Origin: Riemerella anatipestifer ATCC 11845 = DSM 15868
GTDB lineage: Bacteria > Bacteroidota > Bacteroidia > Flavobacteriales > Weeksellaceae
Direction of reading: 5' to 3'
Length of the DNA stretch: 64,000 nucleotides
Assembly (NCBI RefSeq): GCF_000252855.1
Contig: NC_017045.1
Location: forward strand, 1,488,001 to 1,552,000
This document shows, piece by piece, positions 9,135 to 18,054 of this stretch; positions within the stretch are counted from its first letter, which is position 1, and each line of letters starts with the position of its first letter. The position numbers and the translations under genes were made by a program. The notes under the pieces are model-generated. The model worked only from the letters and a program-made list of their open reading frames with translations, ran no database searches and was not told the origin of the DNA.

Positions 9135-11645
9135 ATGATACCAGATAAAGTAGGACAAAAATCATCTAATATTCAGTCTGAAAAATCAAAGATTGGTACT
9201 TTTGATTTCTTCAATGTGGAGTTTTTTATAAGAAAGCTGATAAAGAATTGGTATTGGTTTTTGTTATTAGCTATATTAGGTTATGTTATTAGTTACATTT
9301 ATAAAAAATATTATGTACAATACATTTATGAATCTAGTATTTCTCTCAGTGTTTCTAATAATACAGCAAGTTATTTAGCTCCTAGCCAGTCCATTAATTT
9401 TATATGGGGGCAGAGTGGTAACCAAGACGGATTGTATGTAAAGAAACTACTTCTTTCAAGAACTCATAACGAGTTTATTACTAGAAAACTTGATTTGTAT
9501 ATCGACTATAGCACCTCTGGTAAACTAAAAAGTACATTTTTAGACAAGAATGATGCTCCTTTCTTTTTAGAAATAGACAAAGAGCATCTTCAGGCAATCA
9601 ATACACCAATTACATTTATACCTAATGGTAATGCTTATGCAGTAAATTTACCAGAAGTTTTACCTAATTCTTTGTATAGTTACAAAACAGAGGATTTTCA
9701 TTCTTTAAAAGACGCTCATAAAGACAAATCTGTTCCTCAAAATATACAGTTAAACCAATGGTATGACTCCCCTTATTTTAGGTTCAGAATTGTTAAAAAT
9801 CCAGTGCAGCCGAGTATTGATTATGATAACATAACGGTTACTTTAAGGAGTATAGACCAAAAAGTAAGAGAGAATATAAGTAGTATCAATGTAGAGTTTG
9901 ATAAAGAGCTACCATCCATAATGTCTATATCAAAGAAGGGGACTAATCTAAACTCTACGGTTAACTTTTTGAATAGCACAATAAAGGAACTTATAGAAAA
10001 AAGAAAACAAGACAAGAGTTTAGTAGATAAAAATACAGTTGCCTTTATAAAGAAAAATCTAGATAGTGTAAAAATAAAGTTAGACTCATCAGCACAAAGT
10101 CTTAATGGGGTTAAGATAGATGAAAATATTGTTGATGTTGGAGGAGGTGTAGGTCCTATAATGGAGAAAATGAAGGATATAGAAAAGAAAAAAGCAGACT
10201 TACTAACTCGTATTTCTGCACTTAATAATATCCGGAACTCCATGAATAAAAATTTAGATGAGGTTATCAATATCAATGCTGCAGGAGTGGAAGATGGTAA
10301 CTTTATGGCCTCCGTTGCAGAGCTAAAAGCTCTTATACAGAAGCGAGAGGAGATGAGGACAATCTATACGCCAAACTCTGAACCTATGAAAGAAATCAAT
10401 CGTCTCATTAGAGAGGCAAGGGGTAAATCTTCTGGGGTTGTAGGGAATTATTATAGTATGTATTTGAACGAGATAGAAAAGCTAAATGCCGAACTCCTAC
10501 AATACGAAAATGATATTAGGAAACTTCCTCTTAAAGAGCAAAAATTAATTGATGCAGAGCGAGGCTATTCAATTAACGAAACCACATATAATACCTTGCT
10601 TTCAGAGCAAGCAAAAGCAGAAATGCGTCTTGCAATAGGTCAGTCAGACATCACTGTTTTAGATTGGGCTAAAAATCTTGGTCAAGGTCCAGTAGGTCCT
10701 AATACTTCTATGTTTGGGGTGGCACTCATTGGAGGGCTGTTATTTATACCATTTCTTATACTGCTTATAAGCTCTCTTTTAGACAATAAGGTGAGAAATA
10801 TTAAAGAAGTTATCAGTGCTACTAAAATACCTTTACTAGGGGTTATTGGTAAAAACACTAATGAAAATAATCTCACCGTAATTCAGCAGCCTAAATCTTC
10901 TGTTTCAGAAGCCTTTAGAGGGGTTAGGTCTAATTTGAGATTCTTGTATGATGATAATAATAAGGAAGGTGGTAAAGTAATATTGGCTACATCTTCTATC
11001 AGTGGGGAAGGGAAGACTTATTCTTCTATAAATATAGCTTCTGTTTTAGCATTAAGTGGTAAGAAAACGATATTGCTTGGAATGGACTTGAGAAAACCTA
11101 AAATTTTTGGAGATTTCAAGATTAATAATAAATATGGTATATCTAACTTCCTAACGGGAGAAATACCTTTAGATCAAATAATCAACAAAACTCAAGTGCC
11201 TACCTTAGATGTGGCTACTTCAGGACCTATTCCGCCTAATCCTTCGGAATTATTGATGAGTGATAAAAATATTAACTTTATAAAAGACCTTAGAAAAGAC
11301 TACGATTTTATTATTATAGATTCTCCTCCTGTTGGTCTAGTGGCAGATTCTTTTGAGCTGATGAAGCATACTGATGCCAACATCTATGTGGTACGTCATG
11401 AATATACAGAAAAATATATGCTTAAGATGGTTATAGAAAAGTATCATAATCAGGAAATTAAGCATCTGGGTCTAGTATATAACGATTATTCTACCAATCA
11501 AGGCTACGGTTACGGTTATGGCTACGGTTATGGCTACGGTTATGGCTACGGTTACGGTTATTTTGATGAAGACAAAAATTATCAAGAACCTATACTCGTA
11601 AGGTGGAGAAATAAATTAAAATCAATTTTTAATAAGAAAGGTTAA
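9135..11645 (+). CDS. Wzc-like polysaccharide co-polymerase / BY-kinase
   Basis: An 836-residue inner-membrane tyrosine autokinase controlling chain length and export. The N-terminal Wzz domain has a membrane helix near residues 36-55; a long coiled-coil periplasmic segment (about 260-490) follows; a second helix lies near 525-550. The cytoplasmic kinase has Walker A SISGEGKT (about 622-629), Walker A' LLGMDLRKPK and Walker B FIIIDSPPVG. The C terminus carries a tyrosine cluster in unusually regular form, ten Gly-Tyr dipeptides, then FDEDKNY and a basic tail. It follows the Wza-like gene at 2 bp and ends before an intrinsic terminator, so it closes the cluster. Confidence 0.93.
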   Translation: MIPDKVGQKSSNIQSEKSKIGTFDFFNVEFFIRKLIKNWYWFLLLAILGYVISYIYKKYYVQYIYESSISLSVSNNTASYLAPSQSINFIWGQSGNQDGLYVKKLLLSRTHNEFITRKLDLYIDYSTSGKLKSTFLDKNDAPFFLEIDKEHLQAINTPITFIPNGNAYAVNLPEVLPNSLYSYKTEDFHSLKDAHKDKSVPQNIQLNQWYDSPYFRFRIVKNPVQPSIDYDNITVTLRSIDQKVRENISSINVEFDKELPSIMSISKKGTNLNSTVNFLNSTIKELIEKRKQDKSLVDKNTVAFIKKNLDSVKIKLDSSAQSLNGVKIDENIVDVGGGVGPIMEKMKDIEKKKADLLTRISALNNIRNSMNKNLDEVININAAGVEDGNFMASVAELKALIQKREEMRTIYTPNSEPMKEINRLIREARGKSSGVVGNYYSMYLNEIEKLNAELLQYENDIRKLPLKEQKLIDAERGYSINETTYNTLLSEQAKAEMRLAIGQSDITVLDWAKNLGQGPVGPNTSMFGVALIGGLLFIPFLILLISSLLDNKVRNIKEVISATKIPLLGVIGKNTNENNLTVIQQPKSSVSEAFRGVRSNLRFLYDDNNKEGGKVILATSSISGEGKTYSSINIASVLALSGKKTILLGMDLRKPKIFGDFKINNKYGISNFLTGEIPLDQIINKTQVPTLDVATSGPIPPNPSELLMSDKNINFIKDLRKDYDFIIIDSPPVGLVADSFELMKHTDANIYVVRHEYTEKYMLKMVIEKYHNQEIKHLGLVYNDYSTNQGYGYGYGYGYGYGYGYGYGYFDEDKNYQEPILVRWRNKLKSIFNKKG
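11502..11561 (+). repeat. Hexanucleotide tandem repeat encoding (Gly-Tyr)10
   Basis: Ten in-frame copies of GG(C/T)TA(C/T) lie at the end of the BY-kinase gene. Alternation of ggctac and ggttat gives a 12-bp higher-order unit. The length is a multiple of three, so copy-number change would alter the number of phosphorylatable tyrosines without breaking the frame. Confidence 0.95.
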
Positions 11646-11650
11646 TACTA

Positions 11651-11686
11651 AAAGGGCTACTTCTAATTTTTGGAGTAGCCTTTTTT
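11651..11686 (+). terminator. Intrinsic terminator of the polysaccharide cluster
   Basis: GGCTACT and AGTAGCC pair perfectly around a 12-nt loop and are followed by six T. It lies just after the kinase stop codon. Confidence 0.85.
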
Positions 11687-11703
11687 AACCCATAATGTTT
11701 TGT

Positions 11704-11711
11704 TATTTTTG
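11704..11711 (+). promoter_or_regulatory. -7 box (TATTTTTG) for mutS
   Basis: TATTTTTG lies 21 bp before the ATG at 11733. It falls inside the longest open frame (from 11700), which argues that the real start is 11733 and not the upstream codon. Confidence 0.5.
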
Positions 11712-11732
11712 CTGTTCAAAATTAGGATAAAT

Positions 11733-14324
11733 ATGGCAAAAGCAAAGAAAGAAACTCCACTAATGCAACAATACAATAGTATTAAAGCTAAATACTCTGA
11801 TGCGATATTACTTTTCAGAGTAGGAGATTTCTATGAAACCTTTGGAGCAGATGCCATTAAAACATCTCAAATTTTGGGCATTGTTCTTACTAAAAGAAAT
11901 AATGGTGGAGATGGTCAGAGTATAGAGCTTGCAGGGTTTCCACATCATTCTTTAGACTCCTATCTTCCAAAGTTGGTAAGGGCAGGTCTTAGAGTAGCGA
12001 TATGCGACCAATTAGAAGATCCTAAATTAGTAAAAGGTATCGTTAAAAGAGGCGTTACGGAATTGGTAACTCCAGGGGTTACATTTAATGACCAAGTTCT
12101 TAATTCTAAGAAAAATAATTTTTTACTTGCTCTTCACAAGGAGAAGGAGAAGTATGGCGTTGCTTTAGTGGATATTTCTACAGGAGAATTTTTGTTAGGA
12201 GAGGGCAATTTAGAAAAGTTACTACATATCATCAATACTTTTGAACCTAGCGAAATTATTTACCAGAGAACTCAAGAAATTCCTAGTCAAGTTAAAAATA
12301 AAAGCGTTTTTAAGATGGAGGATTGGGCATTTCAGTATCATTTTGCTTACGAAAAGCTCACGCAACATTTCAAAACCAATTCTCTTAAAGGCTTCGGAGT
12401 AGAAGACCATAAGCTAGGCATTACGGCTGCTGGAGCTATTTTTGCCTATTTGGTGGAGGATACACATCATAATTTACTCAATCATATTACTCAGATAAAA
12501 CTTATTCCACAGGAAGATTATTTAATGATGGATCAGTTTACGCTGAGAAATTTGGAAGTGGTATTTCCTGCACATCAAAATGGGAAAAGTCTTTTGGATA
12601 TTATAGATAAAACAGCCACGCCAATGGGCGGAAGACTTTTGAGAAGAAGATTGATATTGCCACTTAAATCCGTAAATGAAATTAACAGAAGACTCTCTTT
12701 AGTTGAATTTTTGAATAACGAGGAGCAACTAAGACTAGATGTTGCAACAAGGCTTAAAGGTATTTCTGACTTAGACCGATTGATGGGTAAACTAGCGGCA
12801 GAGAAAATCTCACCTAAAGAATTAGGTTATCTTAGGCAAAGTTTAGTTTATATTTCCGAGATAAAATCATTACTGCATCAATATCCTGATGTTTTGGCGT
12901 GGCTTAATCCACTTAATCATTTGGAGGAAGTTATCAATACTTTAGAAAATAATTTAAACGAAGAATTGCCTGTAAACTTAGCCAAAGGCAATGTGATTAA
13001 GTCTGGTGTTTCTGACGAGCTAGACCGTTTGAGAGGTTTGCAGAACTCTGGTAAAGAATATCTAGACGAGATGTGCCAAAGGGAAATAGAAAGAACGGGC
13101 ATTGCTAGTCTGAAAATCAATTTTAATAATGTTTTTGGCTATTATATAGAAGTTAGAAATACACATAAAGATAAAGTTCCTGAAGAATGGATTAGAAAGC
13201 AAACGCTAGTTAATGCAGAGAGATACATTACAACAGAGCTGAAGGAATACGAAGACCAAATTTTAGGAGCAGAAGAGCGTATAGCCATTCTAGAGCAAGA
13301 GATTTATAGAAAGGTATGCCAAGAGGTACTTGTTTATATAGACCAAATTCAGGAAAACGCACAACTCATCGCACAGCTAGATGTGGCGGTTGGGCTATCA
13401 GAGTTGTCTGTGGAAAAAGGCTATACTAAACCAGTGCTTAACGATGGCTTTAGTATAGAACTCAAAGAGGCAAGACACCCTATTATAGAAAATGCTTTGC
13501 CGTTAGGCGAAAAATACATTCCTAACGATTTGTTTTTAGACCGAGAGGAGCAACAGATTATTATGGTAACTGGTCCTAATATGGCGGGTAAATCGGCGAT
13601 ATTGAGGCAAACGGCAGTTATTTGTCTTTTGGCTCAAATCGGGAGTTTTGTCCCGGCTAAATATGCTTCTATTGGTATTTTAGATAAGATATTTACGAGA
13701 GTTGGGGCAACGGACAATCTCTCTGCGGGAGAATCAACCTTTATGGTGGAAATGAACGAAGCGGCTAATATCCTCAATAATATTTCCGACCGAAGTTTAA
13801 TTCTTTTAGATGAAATAGGGCGAGGTACTTCCACTTATGATGGCGTTTCTATCGCTTGGGCTATTGCGGAATATTTGCATCAGCACCCAACCAAACCTAA
13901 GACTTTATTCGCCACCCACTACCACGAGTTGAATGAAATGACCAATAATTTTGAAAGGATTAAAAACTTCCATATTTCAATTAAAGAACATAAGGGGAAC
14001 ATTATTTTCCTAAGGAAGTTGGTGTCTGGTGGTAGCGAACATAGCTTTGGTATCCACGTGGCAAAATTGGCAGGAATGCCTGCTACGGTAGTTAATAGAG
14101 CTAACGAAATCCTAAAAACTTTGGAAAACAACCGCTCACAGAATGATACAAAAGAATCTATTAAAAGGGTAACGGAAGAAAATTTGCAACTCTCGTTCTT
14201 CCAATTAGACGACCCCGTTTTAGAAAACATCAGAGAGGAACTTACTAAAATAGACATCAATACACTCACGCCTATAGAAGCTATGATGAAGCTCAATGCC
14301 ATTAAAAATATGATAGGCAAGTAA
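11733..14324 (+). CDS. mutS: DNA mismatch repair ATPase MutS
   Basis: An 863-residue mismatch-recognition ATPase. The N-terminal mismatch-binding domain has the Phe-x-Glu motif in FRVGDFYETFG; connector and lever/clamp domains follow; the C-terminal ABC-type ATPase has Walker A TGPNMAGKS near residue 613, STFMVEM (signature), Walker B ILLDEIGRGTST and the ATHYHEL His switch. The start MAKAKKETPLMQQY is chosen because the 11 codons upstream overlap a promoter box and lack similarity to the family. A short perfect hairpin with a T tract (14341-14365) ends the transcript. Confidence 0.97.
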   Translation: MAKAKKETPLMQQYNSIKAKYSDAILLFRVGDFYETFGADAIKTSQILGIVLTKRNNGGDGQSIELAGFPHHSLDSYLPKLVRAGLRVAICDQLEDPKLVKGIVKRGVTELVTPGVTFNDQVLNSKKNNFLLALHKEKEKYGVALVDISTGEFLLGEGNLEKLLHIINTFEPSEIIYQRTQEIPSQVKNKSVFKMEDWAFQYHFAYEKLTQHFKTNSLKGFGVEDHKLGITAAGAIFAYLVEDTHHNLLNHITQIKLIPQEDYLMMDQFTLRNLEVVFPAHQNGKSLLDIIDKTATPMGGRLLRRRLILPLKSVNEINRRLSLVEFLNNEEQLRLDVATRLKGISDLDRLMGKLAAEKISPKELGYLRQSLVYISEIKSLLHQYPDVLAWLNPLNHLEEVINTLENNLNEELPVNLAKGNVIKSGVSDELDRLRGLQNSGKEYLDEMCQREIERTGIASLKINFNNVFGYYIEVRNTHKDKVPEEWIRKQTLVNAERYITTELKEYEDQILGAEERIAILEQEIYRKVCQEVLVYIDQIQENAQLIAQLDVAVGLSELSVEKGYTKPVLNDGFSIELKEARHPIIENALPLGEKYIPNDLFLDREEQQIIMVTGPNMAGKSAILRQTAVICLLAQIGSFVPAKYASIGILDKIFTRVGATDNLSAGESTFMVEMNEAANILNNISDRSLILLDEIGRGTSTYDGVSIAWAIAEYLHQHPTKPKTLFATHYHELNEMTNNFERIKNFHISIKEHKGNIIFLRKLVSGGSEHSFGIHVAKLAGMPATVVNRANEILKTLENNRSQNDTKESIKRVTEENLQLSFFQLDDPVLENIREELTKIDINTLTPIEAMMKLNAIKNMIGK

Positions 14325-14340
14325 TTAATATCTTTTGTTG

Positions 14341-14365
14341 AGTGTTGTAAACACTACTTTTTTTT
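14341..14365 (+). terminator. Terminator after mutS
   Basis: AGTGTT and AACACT close a three-base loop and are followed after two bases by eight T. It overlaps the last codons of the convergent acyltransferase gene. Confidence 0.6.
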
Positions 14366-15431
14366 CAGAATAGGCTTCTCAATCAAAAACCAAGATAGGC
14401 TACCCATTACAATGCTTCCTAATAAAACAAAGCTAAATGAGGAGTAGGTTTTAATGGGAATATTGTACTGAATAAATATATTGATGATAAGCATATGGTA
14501 AATATATATTCCGTAGGAAATATCTTGCTTTCTTAATATTTTGTCACTAATATCTCTATAACTAAAGGCAAAGGATAGGACAGTTATGTTGAGTAAAAAT
14601 ATAAAGATTAATTTATAAAAAGATTTTAGGTAGTAGTTGTTTAAATTTATGTCTATAATATCCTTTAGTAAGAAATGAGATGAAAGGAAAATGATGATCC
14701 ATAGAAAGAATTTATTTTGGATAAAATTTTTTATACAGTTCCAATAGTTGTAAAAAAACACACCAAATAAGAAATAAAATAAATATTGGAATAATGAAAC
14801 AAATCCCAATTTATAGATTAAGTCGGTTTTGTTAAATCCTGATATCCAATGATTAAATGCTATGGAGATAATAAAAACGAAATGAAAATATTATAAATTT
14901 GCATTGAGGATATTTCTTAACCAGATAATATAATAAAGGGACAAAGAAATAAAACTGTAGCTCAACACAGATGCTCCATAGACTAGCATTGGGAGAGCCT
15001 TCTCCGAAAAATTTAAGAAAATTAGGAGTCCAAAATTGAATAATGGACAATTGTCCTAGTATCCATATCAAAAACATTTCTACATTCTGTAATATTACTT
15101 TGTTTTTGTCTGCTATTAGTACTACTATTACAGTTATGAACAGGCAGAACCAAAGAGCAGGATAGATTCTTAAAAGTCTATTCTTGAGATATTTTTTAGG
15201 ATTATTAGAATTTCGTTCAAAGGACCAATAAATCAAAAAACCACTAACCATAAAAAAGATAGGAACTCCAGGAAACGCCAAAATAATTTCTTTAATTAGA
15301 TTAAGACTTTTATTTTCAAAATCGTGTTTGTAAAAAACATGTCTAAATACTACCTGAATGGCGGCAAAAAACCTTATAAGATCAAGATTGTTGTGAATAG
15401 AGATAATGCTGTTAGTTTCTTTTATAGACAT
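14354..15431 (-). pseudogene. Acyltransferase 3 (OafA-like) membrane protein, frameshifted
   Basis: A membrane O-acyltransferase that would acetylate a surface glycan. The N-terminal part (15431 to about 14880) has the family start NNLDLIRFFAAIQVVFRHV with its conserved Arg and His, then FPGVPIFFMVSGFLIYWSF and SLWSICVELQFYFFVPLLY. The C-terminal part is in another frame (from about 14880 to 14354) and ends with the typical SWFLIEKPILKKK. The frames join without any intervening stop if one A is removed from the run at 14880-14882, giving about 358 residues, the usual length. So there is a single +1 insertion, either a mutation or a sequencing error. The two shorter open frames (15431-14853 and 14809-14354) are its fragments. 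Confidence 0.85.
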
Positions 15432-15570
15432 GGATTAGAATCTAAGGTTTTATATTGCAAATATAATGATTTGTGAAATATTGGATTTGTAGATAAGTGG
15501 GTGTAAATAATTAAAAAATTCAAAGCCGTTATTTTCCCCACAAACCACTTTTTCCTAATTAAAAAAGGCT

Positions 15571-15578
15571 TAACTTTG
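15571..15578 (+). promoter_or_regulatory. -7 box (TAACTTTG) for dpm1
   Basis: TAACTTTG is a perfect TAnnTTTG element 20 bp before the dpm1 start. It probably drives the dpm1-DUF4296-tgt set. Confidence 0.6.
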
Positions 15579-15598
15579 CGGATTATTAGTTTTTTTGA

Positions 15599-16315
15599 AT
15601 GAAAAAAATCGTTGTCATTCCTACCTATAACGAAAAAGAAAATATACAGTCCATTATTCAAGCGGTGATGGATTTAGAAGGAGATTTTCATATTTTGGTC
15701 GTAGATGATTCCTCTCCTGATGGTACGGCAGATATTGTTCGTTCTATGCAGAATCTTTTTCAGGATAGGCTTCATTTAACCGTAAGAAAAGTAAAAGATG
15801 GTTTGGGCAAGGCTTATTTGCATGGCTTTCGTTGGGCAATAGAGCAGGGCTGTGATTTTATTTTTGAGATGGACGCCGATTTTTCTCACAATCCAAAGGA
15901 TTTACCCAGACTTTATGAGGCGTGTTTAGATGCGGATATGTCGGTAGGTTCTCGTTACTCTCAAGGGGTTAATGTGGTTAATTGGCCTATGGGACGGGTT
16001 TTGCTATCTTATTTTGCGTCTAAATATGTAAGGTTTATTTTAGGTTTACCCGTGCACGATACTACGGCAGGGTTTGTCTGTTTCAGAAAAGACACACTTC
16101 TAAAAATCGGGTTAGACAAGGTAAAACTAAAAGGTTATGGCTTTCAGGTGGAAATGAAATACAGAGTATTCAAAAAAGGTTTAAAAATAAAAGAAGTTCC
16201 TATTATTTTTACCGATAGAACCAAAGGCGAGTCCAAAATGAATGGCGGAATTATTAAAGAAGCAGTAATAGGTGTACTTAATCTAAGATGGAAGGCTTTA
16301 ATAGGTAGATTATGA
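15599..16315 (+). CDS. Polyprenol monophosphomannose synthase (Dpm1-like GT2)
   Basis: A 238-residue GT2 enzyme that transfers mannose (or a related hexose) from a nucleotide sugar to polyprenyl phosphate. Visible signatures are VVIPTYNEKENI at the N terminus, VVDDSSPDGTADI, EMDADFSHNP (metal-binding DxD) and SRYSQGVNVVNWP. No C-terminal membrane domain is present, as in soluble bacterial Dpm1 proteins. Its last four bases overlap the start of the DUF4296 lipoprotein (ATGA), showing translational coupling; tgt follows. Confidence 0.88.
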   Translation: MKKIVVIPTYNEKENIQSIIQAVMDLEGDFHILVVDDSSPDGTADIVRSMQNLFQDRLHLTVRKVKDGLGKAYLHGFRWAIEQGCDFIFEMDADFSHNPKDLPRLYEACLDADMSVGSRYSQGVNVVNWPMGRVLLSYFASKYVRFILGLPVHDTTAGFVCFRKDTLLKIGLDKVKLKGYGFQVEMKYRVFKKGLKIKEVPIIFTDRTKGESKMNGGIIKEAVIGVLNLRWKALIGRL

Positions 16316-16710
16316 GTAGGTTGATTGGGCTTTTTTTTGTGATGATATTCGTGGTAGCTTGTAGACATTCAGTCGAAGCTCCTAAAGATTTATTATCCAA
16401 AGAAGAAATGGCGCAGATAGTGGCAGACTTTGCTGTTTATACACAGTCTTCCGATTTTACTAGAAATATGGATATGGAGGAAGTCAGTCGTTTTGTGATG
16501 AATAAAAATAAAGCTAAGGGCAAAGCATTTGAAAACAGTTTTAAATACTATTTGAACAAACCGTCTGATATAGATAAAATTTATGATATGGCTCAAGATA
16601 TATTGCTTAATGATTCAGACTTAGAGGAGTATATTAAGAAGAAAGAAGGAGAGAATAAAAATCAAAATAAAGAAGAAAAAATTAATGCAGGAGATTTACA
16701 ACAACAATAG
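16312..16710 (+). CDS. DUF4296 lipoprotein
   Basis: A 132-residue predicted lipoprotein. The signal peptide is MSRLIGLFFVMIFVVAC, with Cys17 as the lipidation site. The mature part contains the DUF4296 pattern (LLSKEEMAQIVADFAVY, SFKYYLNKPSDIDKIYDMA) and ends in a Lys/Glu/Gln-rich tail. Function is unknown. It is translationally coupled to dpm1 through an ATGA overlap and is normally found beside tgt in flavobacteria. Confidence 0.85.
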   Translation: MSRLIGLFFVMIFVVACRHSVEAPKDLLSKEEMAQIVADFAVYTQSSDFTRNMDMEEVSRFVMNKNKAKGKAFENSFKYYLNKPSDIDKIYDMAQDILLNDSDLEEYIKKKEGENKNQNKEEKINAGDLQQQ

Positions 16711-16717
16711 CAACGCA

Positions 16718-17854
16718 ATGTCAAAACCATTTTTTAGTATAGAAAAAACTACCAAATCTAAGGCTAGAGCAGGAGTAATTAGTACCGCTCATGGAGAAAT
16801 CCAAACGCCTATTTTTATGCCTGTGGGTACGGTAGCATCGGTAAAAACACTACATCAAAGAGAAATAAGAGACGATGTTAAGGCACAAATTATTTTAGGT
16901 AACACCTATCATCTTTACCTAAGGCCAGGTATGGAAGTGATGGAGAAAGCAGGAGGACTACATCGTTTTATGAACTGGGAGCGTCCTATCCTTACAGATT
17001 CTGGAGGTTATCAGGTCTTTTCTCTTTCAAAAAGCAGAAAGATGACGGAGGAAGGGGTTAAGTTTAAATCTCATATTGATGGAAGCTACCACTTCATTTC
17101 TCCAGAAAAGTCTATGGAAATACAAAGGCAGATAGGAGCCGATATTTTTATGGCGTTTGATGAGTGTACACCTTACCCTTGTGAGTATAATCAAGCCAAA
17201 GCCTCTATGGAACTCACCCACAGGTGGCTTAAGCGTTGTATAGAATGGACAGAAAATAATGCCGAATTGTACGGGCATAAGCAGCGTTTATTTCCGATAG
17301 TTCAAGGTTCTACGTACTCTGATTTAAGAAAGATTTCCGCTGAAGTTATTTCAGAGGCAGGGGCTGAAGGTAATGCCATCGGAGGGCTTTCGGTAGGGGA
17401 GCCAGAAGAAGAAATGTACCGAATTACCAACGAGGTTACCGATATTCTTCCGAAAGAAAAACCAAGATATTTAATGGGCGTAGGCACACCGTGGAATATT
17501 TTGGAAAGCATAGGTTTGGGAGTGGATATGATGGATTGTGTGATGCCAACTAGAAACGCCCGAAACGGAATGTTATTCACTTGGCAAGGCGTTATGAATA
17601 TGAAAAACCAAAAATGGAAAGAAGATTTTTCTCCGTTAGATGAGATGGGGACGAGCTTTGTGGACAAAGAGTATTCTAAGGCTTATGTAAGGCATCTTTT
17701 TGTAGCTAAAGAATATTTAGGTAAGCAGATTGCTTCTATACACAATTTGGCATTCTATTTAGATTTGGTAAAGGTGGCTAGAGAGCATATCTTAGCAGGG
17801 GATTTCTACGAGTGGAAGGAGCAGATTGTACCAGTTTTAAAACAAAGGCTTTAG
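16718..17854 (+). CDS. tgt: tRNA-guanine transglycosylase (queuine/preQ1)
   Basis: A 378-residue TIM-barrel enzyme that exchanges guanine 34 of GUN-anticodon tRNAs for preQ1. The catalytic motifs LTDSGGYQVFSL and MDCVMPTRNARNG (nucleophilic Asp and substrate pocket) are clear, as is GGLSVGEP. The usual zinc site CxCxxC...H is not visible: the equivalent stretch reads DEMGTSFVDKEYSKAYVRHLF, with no cysteine. I place the start at MSKPFFSIEKT because the 11 upstream codons overlap the DUF4296 gene and do not match the family. Confidence 0.95.
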   Translation: MSKPFFSIEKTTKSKARAGVISTAHGEIQTPIFMPVGTVASVKTLHQREIRDDVKAQIILGNTYHLYLRPGMEVMEKAGGLHRFMNWERPILTDSGGYQVFSLSKSRKMTEEGVKFKSHIDGSYHFISPEKSMEIQRQIGADIFMAFDECTPYPCEYNQAKASMELTHRWLKRCIEWTENNAELYGHKQRLFPIVQGSTYSDLRKISAEVISEAGAEGNAIGGLSVGEPEEEMYRITNEVTDILPKEKPRYLMGVGTPWNILESIGLGVDMMDCVMPTRNARNGMLFTWQGVMNMKNQKWKEDFSPLDEMGTSFVDKEYSKAYVRHLFVAKEYLGKQIASIHNLAFYLDLVKVAREHILAGDFYEWKEQIVPVLKQRL

Positions 17855-17876
17855 TGAGTTTACAACTTTTAGTAAA

Positions 17877-18008
17877 GTTAGGGCGTTTCCCTCTCCAGGG
17901 CTAAAGTCTAGCGGCTAGGGTCGGGCTATCGCTCATACGCCTTCGGTCATTGCCGCTCCGCTTCGCTCCGCGGCTTCTTCCCTTCAGGGTATCCACTCTA
18001 TCCCTAAC
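17877..18008. repeat. GC-rich dispersed repeat element with GTTAGGG/CCCTAAC ends
   Basis: A roughly 130-bp block strikingly GC-rich against its surroundings begins with GTTAGGGCG and ends with CCCTAACGCGG, giving a 7-bp inverted terminal pair. It contains an internal palindrome (GCCGC ... GCGGC around CTTCG) near 17953-17975. Elements with the same ends (TTAGGGCGTTTCCC ... TCCCTAACGC) are, as I recall, scattered in intergenic DNA of many flavobacteria. No reading frame is apparent. Confidence 0.7.
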
Positions 18009-18054
18009 GCGGTAGCTGCCAAAACAAAAAATAGAGAAAAGTAAGAATTAAATT

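Noticed and set aside
14853-15431. Two separate acyltransferase genes
   Set aside because: The two frames contain the N-terminal and C-terminal parts of one family domain and join without stops after a single-base correction.
15422-15661. A 79-codon minus-strand frame before dpm1
   Set aside because: It overlaps the dpm1 promoter and start on the opposite strand and has no coding-like features.
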